Positions 23,680 to 33,879 of a DNA stretch of 64,000 nt are shown here, in pieces. Below the pieces are notes generated by a model. It had not been told where the DNA came from. It saw nothing but the letters and a program-made list of their open reading frames with translations, and searched no databases. Within the stretch, counting starts at the first letter, position 1; every line of letters begins with the position of its first letter. The position numbers were made by a program, and so were the translations under genes. Source of the DNA: Hemibagrus wyckioides (lineage: Eukaryota; Chordata; Actinopteri; Siluriformes; Bagridae); NCBI RefSeq assembly GCF_019097595.1, contig NC_080720.1:15713852-15777851 (forward strand), in the 5' to 3' direction.

Positions 23680-26600
23680 AGATATCAGGAAGACTCGTAT
23701 TTGGCTTGTTCAGTACTCAAATGTTATACACATCTATGCAATACAGTGGAATGCTGCAATAAGTTTACTACCTACCCTGTTAGTCAAACCTTTATTTTAT
23801 TTTATTTTATTTTATTTTATTTTATTTATTTATTTATTTATTTATTATTTTTTATATTATTATACCCTCATTGGGGTCTGAGCCCCCCTTAAATGAAAAT
23901 CCTAGAATCGCCCCTGGTGTCACAATAGTTCTTTTCAGATTGGGTCGAACACAGAAAAATATTTTCGAAAACTGAAAATTTGTGTTGAAAATGCAGTTCA
24001 CATTAACATTCGTTTGAATTTTGTTCGAAATGTTGATATTCGTTGCAATCCTGTATGAAACAAGAACCGGCGTTCCTGCCAGTTGTACACCGAAAATATT
24101 TTTATACACCGAGGTCAAATTGACTCGAAAATTCAAATCGAATACTAAAAATTCGAACACGGGTGGTCAAGGATCGAGGTACCGCTGTAGACAGACCTGC
24201 TTCTTATGCAGTGAATATCTGGTGAACAGACATTATTATTTGCAGCTTTTGCGGTGTACGTGTGGATTTCATTGTGCTTTTCTTTGTTTCAGAAAAGTTT
24301 GAAGAGCACATCGTCACATATCAAGACTTGGTCAACAACCCTGGAATTATTGACGACCCTAACCTTGTCATCTGCATCAACTCAAAGTTAGTGCTGTTGG
24401 ACCAGCAGAGCATCCAGTTGTTGTCTTTTTATTATTATCATTTAGAACCCTCTTGCTGCTAAGCAAAATGAAATAATATATTCTTTCAGTTATTTAGCAG
24501 TCCATTTCTGTTCATCTCTTTTCAGTTATTACAACTGGGCAGCCGCTGCTCCGATGATTCTGTCGATGCAAGCTTTTCAAAAGAATTTGCCAAAGGTACA
24601 AAGCCCATTATTGTTTATTTAGACCATGAGGTCCTGCTTCTTGATCAATATTTAAATGAATATGTCTTTAACCTTTTATCTTCATGTAGAGTACAGTTGA
24701 GCAGCTGGTAAAAGATAAGATGCCCAAGAAGTCTGGTCGCTGGTGGTTTTCCTGGCGAAGGAAAGACTTGGAAAATAATCAGGTATATTTTGTCCTTTAA
24801 TTAGAATTTGTGTGGTTGGCATGGCGATGCAGTAGTTATAGTTGCCAGATTACTGTCTGTGCAGAGTTTTGCATATTCTCCCACGTTCCGGTTCATTTCC
24901 ACTGGGTTCTCTGGTTTCCTCTCAAAAACATGTGACTAATTTGATTAGCTATTCTAAATAGCCCTTATGAATGAGCGTGCAATGAACTCTGTCCCTATGT
25001 AAGATGTGTAAACACCTTTAAGCCCTCCTCCCAGGCTGTGCTTCAGATCCACTACGTCCCTGACCAGGATGAAGGAGTTACTGAAGATGAATGAATGAAA
25101 AATGAATGTATTACGATTTGAGAAGGCTAATCAGAGTCAGTGCATTATAAAAATTAGGCATGATGTACTACACTGAATTCATTTATATTAGACATTATAT
25201 GGTCAAAGGTTTGTCAACACTTGACTAATCACACCCATATGTGCTTTTTGAATATCCTATTCCAGATTTAGTTGTTTAGCTGTAATAATTATCCTGCCCT
25301 CTTCTGAGAAGGCTTGCCACTAGATTTTGGAACATGGCTGTGGGAATTTATGTTCATTCAGCCACAAGAGCATTAGTGAGGTCAGGGACTGATGTCTGTT
25401 TTGGAGGCCTGCATTCCGGTTCATCCCAAAATTGTTCAGTCGAGTTCAGATCAGGGCTCTGTGAAAATCCAGCATTTCCAAACCATGTCTTCATGGACCT
25501 CGCTGTGCACATTGTCATGCTGGAATGCATGCTGGAATGTTTAGGGCTCTTAGTTCCAATGAAGGGAAATTGTAATGATACAGCATACAAAGATATTTTA
25601 TACAATTCTATGCTTCAATTCTTTTGGCAACAGTTTGGGGATGAACCCATACCCTTTGGCCATATAGGGTATGTGTCGTCTTCTGCTTTTATTAACAGTT
25701 TAGACAGTAATGCACATTTTACCACAACTATGTCGAAATACCATGGTACAAAAAAGTTGCAGTATATTACCCAAAGCTGAAAAAAGGCAACTTTGAGGAA
25801 CAGAGAGTATTGCTACAGTTTCTCAGTCATAGGTTGATTTTACTTTTTTTTCCAGCCAAACACAAAACCTGACTCTGAAGAACAACAACTTGAGGCATCA
25901 TCTTCTATTCCTATACCTCCCACAATAACGTAAGATTTTGTGTTTATATACACGAGTGATTTTTGTCCAATCATTGAGGGATTTTTAATCTTAATTGTTA
26001 AGTGTAACAATGCCACAGCCTTACAATAAGGTGATTATTCACAAAAAACATTTTCTGCCACCTTACTACACTTTTTTAGGTTGCTTTTTAATGATCTTAT
26101 CTTGAATCGGGTTTGTGCAGGAATCACTCTACTCAGCTCTCCAGTGATGATGATGGTACTGACCCTAACAGGCAGGAAAGTGTAACAGAAGTCACGAGCA
26201 CTGCACAGTGCCTGAATCAGATATACCGCAAATCCCTCCGCCTAACCTCCCAACAGATAGTAAGTATCTCTGTTCCTCTATGTACACTGTACCTTTGCTT
26301 TACTATTTTAGTTCATTAGACTGTTGGTTGTTGTGTTACATTTTCAACAGTTGTTTGTTAAAAGCCTGCAAGTGTATAAATCTATTATAATACATGTGTG
26401 TGTCTGTGTTAGGAGCGTCTCAATTTAAGGGAGGGGGCTAACAAGATCGTATTCAGTGTGACCACTCAGTACCAGGGCACTTGCCGTTGTGAAGCTGCCA
26501 TCTATCTGTGGAACTGGGATGATAAAGTTATAATCTCTGATATCGATGGAACCATCACCAAGTAAGTAAATGTGTATTGTACTTGTGGTTACATATATAT

Positions 26601-29600
26601 TTTGATTTCATGGAGGGAACATGCTTGTTCTGAGGTAATGCTGTTCAATCTGTGTTAATGACAGGTCAGATGCACTCGGTCATATTCTGCCACAGCTGGG
26701 TAAAGACTGGACGCACCAAGGCATTGCCAAACTTTACCACAAAATACACGAGTAAGAGACACACTTCCACTCACTCACTGTCTTGTAGTCTGCTACTCTA
26801 TAGACTGCCACATATGTGCAGTCAGTACAGATTACTGTGAATTGTATGCACTTATATGATATAATGAATCCATAAACTTCATTAGTTTTATGCTGAAGAT
26901 AAAAGGCTAATGTTGCTAATAGATAAGGGAATCCTGTGTGTGCATATACTCATCGTCCACTTTATTAGGAACACCTGTACACCTACTCATTCATGCAATT
27001 GTCTAATCCAGGGGTGTCCAGTCTTATCTGCAAAGGGCCGGTGTGGGTGCAGGTTTTTGTTCCAACTGAGCAGAAGCCAAACCTGAGTCTACTGAAAGCC
27101 AAGATCAGTTGATTAGCCAGTTGGAATCAGGTGTAGCTCCTGCTTGGCTGGAATGAAAACCTGTACCCACCGGCCCTTTCTGGATAAGATTGGACATCCC
27201 TGGTCTAATCAGACACTTATGTTGCAGAAGTGCATGAAATCATACAGATGCAGACCCATGGAGATGGGGAAAAATGTGATCTCTTTGATTGTGGGATAAT
27301 TTTTGGTGCCAGACAGGCTGGTTTGAGAATTTATTTAGAGTTATGTAAATTGCAGGTTTATATCATCACACACTTGTCTCAAATCTCAGTAATGCCACCT
27401 ATGATGAAGATAAAAAGAATTGTGTAATCATATGCTGTGGCCTTCCACTCTTCTGTGCTATCACACATCTGGGAAGGCTTTCCACTAGATTTTAGAACTA
27501 CGCTCTTCCCATTCAGCCACAGAGTCAAGCACTGATGTTGGGCGAAAAGGCCAAAACTGTTTAGTGGTGTTGAGGTCAGGCCACTCTAGTTCTGCCACAT
27601 CATATCTTAATGGAGCATGCTGTGTGCATAGGGGCTTTGTCATGCAGGAACAGGTTTAGATTAGACAAGTAAGGAGAAATCTTAATGCTACAACATGCAA
27701 ACACATCTTATATAAGTGTGTGCCTTCAGCTTTGGAGCAGCAGTTTGGAGAAGGTTCACACATGGGTGGGATGGTCAGGTGTCCACATACCTTCAGCTAT
27801 ATAGTGTCATTTTATTATGATTTTGATATGTACACTGTGTTCCAAATTATTATGCAAATTGGATTTAAGTGTCAAACATTTAATTTTTTGTTTTTCAATT
27901 CACTGAAATCAATCTCAGACACCTGTGATAATTAGAATCTCAGACACCTGTGATAATTAGAATCTCAGACACCTGTGATAATTAGAATCTCAGACACCTG
28001 TGATAATTAGAATCTCAGACACCTGTGATAATTAGAATCTCAGACACCTGTGATAATTAGTTTGCCAGGTGAGCCCAATTAAAGGAAAACTACTTAAGAA
28101 GGACGTTCCACATTATTAAGCAGGCCACAGGTTTCAAGCAATATGGGAAAGAAAAAGGATCTCTCTGCTGCTGAAAAGCATCAAATAGTGCAATGCCTTG
28201 GACAAGGTATGAAAACATTAGATATTTCACGAAAACTTAAGCATGATCATCGTACTGTGAAGAGATTTGTGGCTGATTCGGGTTTGTGCACATAAAGGCT
28301 GAATGAGGAAGTGAGGAATGAGGAAATGAGGAATGTTTCTGCCAGACAAATTCATCGAATTAAGAGAGCAGCTGCTAAAATGCCATTATAAAGCAGCAAA
28401 CAGATATTTGAAACTGCTGGTGCCTCTGGGTGGTGCCCGCGAACCTCAAGGTGTAGGATCCTCCAGAGGCTTGCAGTTGTGCATAAACCTACTATTCGGC
28501 CACCCCTAACCAATGCTCACAAGCAGAAACGGTTGCAGTGGGCCCAGACATACATGAAGACTAATTTTCAAACAGTCTTGTTTACTGATGAGTGCCATGC
28601 AACCTTGGATGGTCCAGATGGATGGAGTAGTGGATGGTTGGTGGATGGCCACCATGTCCCAACAAGGCTGCGACATCAGCAAGGAGGTGGCGGAGTCATG
28701 TTTTGGGCTGGAATCATGGGGAGAGAGCTGGTAGGCCCCTTTAGGGTCCCAGAAGGTGTGAAAATGACCTCGGCAAAGTATATAGAGTTTCTGACTGCCC
28801 ACTTTCTTCCATGGTACAAAAAGAAGAACCGTGCGTTCCGTAGGAAAATCATCTTCATGCATGACAATGCACCATTTCATGCTGCAAAGAATACCTCTGT
28901 GGCATTGGCTGCTAAGGGCATAAAAGGAGAGAAACTCATGGTGTGGCCACCATCCTCCCCTGACCTCAACCCTATTGAGAACCTTTGGAGCATCCACAAG
29001 CAAAAGATTTATGAGGGTGGGAGGCAGTTCACATCAGAACAGCAGCTCTGGGAGGCTATTCTGACATCCTGCAAAGAAATTCAAGCAGAAACTATCCAAA
29101 AACTCACAAGTTAAATGGATGCAAGAATTGTGAAGGTGATATCAAAGAAGGGGTCCTAGGTTAACATGTAACTTGCCCTGTTAGGATGTTTTTGATTGAA
29201 ATAGCTTTTGATTTCAGTAAATATGACCTCCTAATGCTGCAAATTCAACAAATGACCATTTTCAGTTCTTTACAACCTATAAAATGTTTTCAAACTCTGT
29301 TGTGCATAATAATTTGGAACAGTGCATTTTGAGTTTTTTATTTTTGAAATAAATACTGTTATCATTGGGAGGTTTGATCAATAAAATTCGAATTATACCT
29401 TAACGGTTGATGACTTGAAAATTATACTGCCTGTCATTTGCATCGACTAATTAGGAAAATCAGAGAAAGATATCATTTGCATAATAATTTGGAACGCAGT
29501 ATAATTTGACAATGTGCCATGTGTATGCTTGCCTTACTTGTTAGTTAGGTTAGCATCATCTTTATAAATCAAAACACTAGTCTTGGCTGACATTTTGATC

Positions 29601-30325
29601 AAATGGAAATTGTGTAGGGTTTTTTTGGCCTAAACTACTACTATCATCAGTGCTATTAATACCAAGGTTAGTAAAAGTGTTTTATGTCTTTTCTTCAGGA
29701 ATGGCTACAAGTTCCTCTACTGTTCAGCTCGTGCCATAGGCATGGCAGACATCACCAAGGGCTACCTGCAGTGGGTCAATGATAAAGGCATTGTCCTGCC
29801 TAAAGGACCTGTACTACTTGCTCCCAGCAGCTTATTCTCAGCTTTACACAGGTATAACAGCACACAAATTTAAATATTTAATGCACCATTTTGTTTGGCG
29901 CATAAATGTTATCAACATACTTACATTTTCACAGGGAGGTAATTGAGAAGAAGCCAGAGGTCTTTAAAATCGCATGCCTGACTGACATTAGAGACCTTTT
30001 CAGTCCACACAGACAACCATTCTACGCTGCCTTTGGCAACAGGACCAATGTAAGCCTCATGCCAACAGTGGAGATGAAGCCATTACAGTGTTATAGCTAG
30101 TTTTATTTTCCTGAAAGAATAACAGATCTGTGTGTGTGTGTGTTTAGGATGCCTTTGCTTATAAGAAAGTTGGCGTACCTGAAACTCGGATCTTCACTGT
30201 GAACCCTAAAGGGGAGCTCATACAGGAGAACAGCAAAAGCCACAAGTCCTCGTAAGAAAGACACACAAGCAGACACTATGGGATTGGCGGCAGCAATAAA
30301 TTAATGATTGTTGTTGTTGTTGTTG

Positions 30326-30381
<56 letters not shown>

Positions 30382-30547
30382 TAATTTGAATCTGTTTTTT
30401 CCTAGGTATTCTCACTTGAGTGAACTGGTAGAACACGTCTTCCCTCTCCTCTGTATAGGCCGGCCTGCGTCCTTGGATTACCCAGAATACAGTAACTTTT
30501 CTTTCTGGAGAGAACCCTTAGCACAACTGGACCTCTCTTCACTCTAG
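15862..30547 (+). CDS. lpin3: Phosphatidate phosphatase lipin-3
   Basis: Lipins dephosphorylate phosphatidate to diacylglycerol (Mg2+-dependent) for triglyceride and phospholipid synthesis, and they coactivate transcription. Exons: 15862-16053, 18316-18411, 18541-18776, 19468-19569, 20981-21089, 21177-21954, 22080-22173, 22557-22765, 24293-24386, 24526-24595, 24690-24782, 25856-25929, 26121-26259, 26413-26561, 26665-26751, 29699-29851, 29935-30049, 30148-30251, 30406-30547. All borders are GT-AG and all phases fit, giving 1011 residues. Visible are the N-LIP domain (1 to about 110, with conserved Gly84), a basic nuclear signal RRKKRRKKR at about 132, the WWFSW block, the catalytic DIDGT at 805-809 and the coactivator motif LGHIL at 816-820. 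The C-terminus ([13 protein letters not shown]) and YQDLVNNPG match lipin-3 better than lipin-1. It is longer than human lipin-3 (851), largely through the 259-codon Ser/Thr/Glu-rich exon 21177-21954. The donor at 18776 is the least certain. Confidence 0.93.
16929..18176 (+). mobile_element. Structurally complete Tc1/mariner element in lpin3 intron 2
   Basis: A 1248-bp element flanked by TA target duplications (16927-16928 and 18177-18178). The terminal inverted repeats are 29 bases beginning CACTATATTGCCAAAAGT, with one mismatch between the ends. It contains one uninterrupted transposase gene in the same direction as lpin3. A near-identical sister with an internal deletion lies at 19769-20882. 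Confidence 0.93.
17063..18094 (+). CDS. Tc1-family transposase, full-length and open
   Basis: A 343-residue DDE transposase (family norm about 340) that would cut and paste the surrounding element at TA sites. The Met at 17063 was chosen because it begins the conserved [13 protein letters not shown] block; the same frame is open further upstream, but that is leader sequence. Two helix-turn-helix segments lie in about residues 1-110, with a GRPRK linker between them (about 70). Catalytic residues are Asp154 (WSDESRF), Asp245 ([10 protein letters not shown]) and Glu280 ([11 protein letters not shown]), with 34 residues between the second and third, i.e. DD34E. All three are intact and there is no stop or frameshift. 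Whether it is active cannot be seen; point changes from the family consensus exist. Confidence 0.9.
   Translation: MGRSQELSEFQRGTVIGCHLCNKSSREISSLLNIPQSTVSCIIRTWKCLGTTATQPRSGRPRKLTERGQRMLRCIVRRGHQLSAESIATDLQTSCGLQISSRTVRRELHGMGFHGQAAASKPYITKCNAKRRMQWCKARRHWTLEQWRRVLWSDESRFSIWQSDGRVWVWWLPGERYLSDCIVPSVKFGGGGIMVWGCFSGAGLGPLVPVKGTLNASAYQDILDNSMLPTLWEQFGAGPFLFQHDCAPVHKARSIKTWMTESGVDELDWPAQSPDLNPIEHLWDELERRLRARPSHPTSVCDLTNALLEEWSKIPINTLLNLVDSLPRRVEAVIAAKGGPTSY
18870..19040 (+). mobile_element. Tc1-like remnant fragment (CACTTTATTAGG family)
   Basis: About 170 bases resemble the interior of the copy at 12789: ATGTGGCAACAGCACAGTGC, then AGTCATGCAGATTCTGGTCA. No ends and no open frame. Lies in lpin3 intron 4. 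Confidence 0.4.
19769..20882 (+). mobile_element. Tc1 element, internally deleted sister copy, in lpin3 intron 5
   Basis: A 1114-bp element with TA flanks (19767-19768 and 20883-20884) and the same 29-base inverted repeats as 16929-18176. It equals that element minus exactly 134 bases (those at 17331-17464 of the first copy), with a CAG at both edges of the deletion. No other length difference exists between the copies. It could be mobilised by the neighbour's transposase because both ends are intact. Confidence 0.9.
19903..20800 (+). pseudogene. Broken Tc1 transposase in the deleted copy
   Basis: Same start and end as the intact transposase at 17063. The frame is lost twice: a TGA replaces AGA at about 20131, and the 134-base deletion then shifts the frame. 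The C-terminal half, including the second Asp and the Glu, is open in its own frame to 20800. No functional full-length enzyme is possible. Confidence 0.9.
23151..24187. mobile_element. Inverted-repeat DNA element of about 1 kb in lpin3 intron 9
   Basis: It begins CAGTGGTACCTCGGTGTTCG and ends in the complement of CAGCGGTACCTCGATCCTTG, so the ends are inverted repeats with some mismatches. Internal GTTCGAA-type motifs recur near both ends. No transposase frame is present. It contains a GT microsatellite (23648-23677) and a (TTTTA)n/(TTTA)n run (23789-23850). I could not define a target duplication, so the superfamily is unresolved. Confidence 0.6.
24815..25105 (+). mobile_element. tRNA-derived SINE in lpin3 intron 11
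   Basis: Head remnant GGCATGGCGATGCAGTAGTT, body with TTCCACTGGGTTCTCTGGTT, and tail CCCTGACCAGGATGAAGGAG ending in GAATGAATGA repeats. Same family as the SINE at 55108. Confidence 0.65.
25193..25670 (-). mobile_element. Tc1-like MITE (TATATGGTCAAAGGTTTG ends), copy 1
   Basis: The left end reads TATATGGTCAAAGGTTTG and the right end CCCTTTGGCCATATA, imperfect inverted repeats. The minus strand keeps shreds of a transposase C-terminus ([13 protein letters not shown]). No full frame. Related copies lie at 27425-27808 and 60834-61288. Confidence 0.6.
26948..27330 (+). mobile_element. Degraded Tc1-like remnant, split by a hAT-like MITE
   Basis: It starts with CACTTTATTAGGAACACCTG and resumes after 27210 with GCAGACCCATGGAGATGGGG-like transposon interior. 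It is interrupted by the 194-bp element at 27009-27202. Lies in lpin3 intron 15. Confidence 0.5.
27009..27202. mobile_element. hAT-like MITE with 8-bp target duplication
   Basis: A 194-bp element starting CAGGGGTGTCCAGTCTTATC and ending in the complement of CAGGGATGTCCAATCTTATC. It is flanked by a perfect 8-bp duplication GTCTAATC (27001-27008 and 27203-27210). Eight-base duplications and CAG...CTG ends are hallmarks of hAT elements. Non-coding, and inserted into an older Tc1 remnant. Confidence 0.85.
27425..27808 (-). mobile_element. Tc1-like MITE, copy 2 (left end lost)
   Basis: Shares CTGGGAAGGCTTTCCACTAG and the GAGGTCAGGC block with the copy at 25193. The right end reads TCAGCTATATAGTG. 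No open frame. Confidence 0.5.
27911..28060. repeat. Perfect 6 x 25-bp tandem array inside a transposon end
   Basis: Six identical 25-base units beginning AATCTCAGACACCTG with no mismatch in 150 bases. They lie between the outer and inner repeats of the DD37E element. With a single unit the spacing between those repeats would be about 140 bases, against 175 on the right side, so the array looks like a recent local expansion of one unit. Confidence 0.95.
28143..29159 (+). pseudogene. DD37E-type Tc1/mariner transposase, three nonsense changes, no frameshift
   Basis: The 338-codon frame starts [20 protein letters not shown]. It is interrupted only by in-frame TAA codons at 28293, 28389 and 29112 and reaches TAG at 29157. 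The catalytic region is readable: [10 protein letters not shown] for the first Asp, [12 protein letters not shown] for the second and [11 protein letters not shown] for the Glu, with 37 residues between the second Asp and the Glu. The frame without indels suggests inactivation is fairly recent. Confidence 0.85.
30308..30381. repeat. (TTG)n(TTA)n microsatellite in the last lpin3 intron
   Basis: Eight TTG units grading into about 16 TTA units. It sits just upstream of the final acceptor at 30405 and may contribute to its pyrimidine-rich tract. Confidence 0.9.
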
Positions 30548-30615
30548 ACTTCCACATGTATTTATTAATTCTCCTGCTTCGCTTTACCTTTACTATGACA
30601 CTAAAGCGCGAATGT

Positions 30616-30621
30616 AATAAA
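30616..30621 (+). terminator. Candidate lpin3 polyadenylation signal
   Basis: The first AATAAA after the stop codon, about 70 bases downstream. Further candidates near 30761 and 31285 would give longer 3' UTRs, and the AT-rich, T-tract-rich sequence to about 31800 looks like extended 3' UTR. Confidence 0.4.
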
Positions 30622-32149
30622 ACCTGTATGCTGGATCAGTTCAGTCTTTAACTAACTTGTACAAAATGAAATACTGTATGTTATCAGAAGTTTTGGCTCA
30701 TCTGCTAAAACAGAGAAAGATGTGTTTAGAAAAGCCAAAGATAATCATTTGGTATCAAATAAATCCAGTGTTTTGTTGTATACAACTTTTATTCTATTAG
30801 TTTTACAACATTTTAAAATTGAGAAATGCAGTGTATCTAAAACTTCATGTTTCTATGGTCTTAAAGGTTATTCTTTCCATCTTAAGGAAAGGTATTGTGA
30901 ATGTCGTTCTATCTCACTACTTTCCACTACACCTTTAAGATCTAACTCTATGCAGTGAGCCTTGTTAAGAGAAACACAGTTCTTAAGGATGTCATAAGGC
31001 CCATGTCAAACTGGATATTTTGCTGAATTTTGTATGTCTGTGTGAACCTAATTTCTGTGCTGCTTCAGACTCATCTCACAGCAAGGAGATAATGCTAAAG
31101 ATGTTTAAAACAGCAAAATTGTTGAAATAGTTTTGGGAAAAAAAGGTTTTTGTTTTTTTTCAATAGCACTAAAGCTCTAATCATAAATATTTATGTATTT
31201 ATTTTTTTTATTCCATTGGAGGTAAGATAGTATGTTTTAAAGATTTATGACAAGGGGATACTGCAATTTCTTTCTGAATATCTTTTGAATAAATTCATAT
31301 CAATTTCTTCCTACTTTACTCATGGATATTAACCAGATCTAAAACCTAGTGGATCTGCTGACCAACTACAACACAGCATGCCACTATGACTCAAGAAATG
31401 GCACTATAAATGTCACTAATACTACATTTCAGTAGGATTCACTGTAAATAATAATTTAACTCCATGTACTATATCCTGACATGTTTCCGCAAAAGCTACA
31501 ATCATATATCTCAGAGACTTATCAGAGGAGCAGTTTAAACAGTTGAGGTAGTCAGAGTAGGGGTTGTTGATGTTTGTAGTGTGTGCAATGTATTGTTTGG
31601 AATCTCTTCTTTCAGGTTTGAATGATTGAATTGTTTGCTTTGTGGATATAAGATGTGTATTTACTGTAGAAGTGTTATGTATTGTTAGAATGGGTTTTTT
31701 TTTTCCACTTGGACAGACTGGAAAAGAGAACAGCAGGGGAGGACTGTGTTACTGCAAATCTTGTTCATAGAAAAACATTAAATACAACTTTGGTTTTTAA
31801 CCTCTCCCTTTTTGATTCGTGACTTTGAAAAAGAGCTTGGGAATTTTATTTTTTGTGTGATCAAGATTTTATGTATTTATTCAGTTTAGTACACATCAGG
31901 AACACATACCACGGTCCAGTGAAATAGATGCCATGATGCTGTCCACTTGTAAAAAAAGAAAGAGGAAAGTAAAAATAAAAATAAAGTCAGAGAAGCAAAG
32001 TAAGGATGTCTATCTTTTTTAACCTATCTAACAACATCACAGAAATGTATGACTAGCTTGGAATAGTGTTCTTTGCATCGTTGAGCCTGGCAGTGGTGCC
32101 TTCTAGCAAGACAATGTCTCTAAAATAAGATAGCCAAGTGAAAGTTGCA

Positions 32150-32925
32150 GGAGTAGATGGCTCTATCAAAATAGTCTTTTTGGCAGCAGAACCTGCTGAA
32201 AGACGCCACAGCCATCAGGGAATACCGTTTCCATTAAAGGGTGTATATGGTCTGCAGCAATGCTTAGGTAGGTGGTACGTTTCGAAGTAACATCACATGG
32301 ATGGCAGAACCCAAGGTTTTCCAACAGAATATTGCCCAAAGCATGAGACTGCCTCCACCTTCTTCCTATAGTGCATCCTGGTGCCATGTGTTCCACAGGT
32401 AAGTGACACACACGCACCTGGCCATCAACATGGCCATCAACAGACCCATACACAACAAACTGTGATTCACTGTGTATTCTGACACCTTTCTATCAGAACC
32501 AGCATTAACTTCTTCAGAAATTTGTAGCACATCTGTTAGATTGGATCACACGGGCCAGCCTTCACTCCCCACCTGCATCAATGAGCCTTGACCGCCCATG
32601 ACCCTGTTGCTGGTTCACCTCTGTTCCTTCCTTGGACCACTTTTGATAGATACTGACCACTGCAGACCGGGAACACCCCACAAGAGCTGCAGTTTTGGAG
32701 ATGCTCTGATCCAGTCGTCTAGCCATCACAATTTGTCCCTTGTCAAACTCGCTCAAATCCTTACGCTTGCCCATTTTTCCTGCTTCTAATACATCAACTT
32801 TGAGGACAAAATGTTCACTTGCTGCCTAATATATCCCACCCACTAACAGGTGCCATGATGAGGAGATACTCTGTGTTTTTCACTTCACCTCTCTGTGCTC
32901 ATAATGTTGATGGGTGTAAGTGACA
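32150..32925 (-). mobile_element. Tc1-like element remnant, CGATCAGGCATAACATTATGA family, copy B
   Basis: The minus strand encodes the N-terminal [20 protein letters not shown] block (32774 downward). After a deletion it encodes part of the catalytic domain (HMAPGCTIGRRW, then FPDGCGVFQQ at 32166-32453), more than any other copy of this family here. The right end near 32916 is degraded (TCATAATGTTGATGGGTGTA) and the left end was not found. Confidence 0.6.
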
Positions 32926-33229
32926 GTAAGGATCAGATCTAACCTTCCTCTTACACAGTGTCCCTATTGATACATGTTTAATGAATCATCTGATGTACAA
33001 GATTCTTAGATGCAGTAAAACATCTGGACCATACCACATCCCAGTCAGGTTGAGCAAACCCTTTTCCCAGCAGTAGCTGGAATGGAAGTGTACTGCAGTG
33101 AAAGGATCTTGGAAACTAAACCAGAGCTTGGGAATTTTTTTTTTTTTGCGACAGTGTTTTTGCTGTTATTTGACACCAGGGATAAGGATCTGACCAGTGT
33201 AGGTTTCGTTTAGTGTGGAAGTGGACTCT

Positions 33230-33367
33230 TGACCCTGGGCAGTCGGTGTTTATTTAATGACGCTCCACACGTTTAATACATTGTAGACGGATCTGAATAG
33301 CAAACAGGGAGATGAATGATGATGACTTACCCATAATGCGTGCTGTGTGCACGTCAGTCCAGGACAG
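33230..33367 (+). other. Probable non-coding exon 1 of the RING-SPRY gene
   Basis: Ends in the strong donor AGGACAG|GTATGT at 33367/33368. The matching acceptor TATATGTACAG is at 34620, 19 bases before the coding start. It contains short ATGs that run out of frame, so it cannot extend the protein. The start of transcription is not visible. Confidence 0.4.
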
Positions 33368-33879
33368 GTATGTACTTTGTCTTGACTCATGCTATGCTAA
33401 TATTAACCAGCACGAGGAATTTTAAGATTTAACCAAGGTACTAACTACAGGTAACGTAATTTCATGCACTGGTTATTGAATATTTCTTTAACTATATGCG
33501 AGGAGAGATTGAGAAGCTGTACTCAAACCGATAGCGGGACAGGAAAACGAAACTTACTGACTGCATGAAAGGGAGTAAACGGTTTGAAAGTTTCTATAGC
33601 CGCTATGAAGTCGGTTTTATGAACAAAGTCCACGTAAAAACACTATTAAAATGACCAAGCTGCTGTTTATCATCATTTCTAATCTTCCGTTATATATGTC
33701 ACAAACGGTTTTCCTCCTTTTATTTAATGCTTTCGCCAGTGAGAAAATGTAGCCTGTTAGCCAATAGATGGGAGAAACTCGAATAATCTGTTATTAATAT
33801 ACACAATCAGGCAACTTCTTCAACACGTATTAATAACACACTAATGTTTAGACTGATCTTCAATTTCAGACATTATCTG

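Larger units (their letters stand above)
27833..29500 (+). mobile_element. Tc1/mariner element of DD37E type in lpin3 intron 15
   Basis: The left end is CACTGTGTTCCAAATTATTA after a TA. The right end is the complement of ACTGCGTTCCAAATTATTAT, again beside TA. The core motif GTTCCAAATTATTATGCA recurs inside each end (about 28105, reading GTTCCACATTATTAAGCA, and about 29303 in complement), giving an outer/inner direct-repeat (IR/DR) layout like that of some Tc1 elements. It carries a transposase pseudogene (28143-29159) and a 6 x 25-bp array between the left outer and inner repeats. Confidence 0.8.

Noticed and set aside
25334..25780. 148-codon plus-strand frame
   Set aside because: It runs antisense over a Tc1-like MITE whose minus strand has recognisable transposase shreds.
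27911..28060. CRISPR-like array of direct repeats
   Set aside because: The six 25-base units are contiguous with no spacers, in a vertebrate transposon.
28506..29003. 165-codon minus-strand frame
   Set aside because: Antisense to the DD37E transposase pseudogene.
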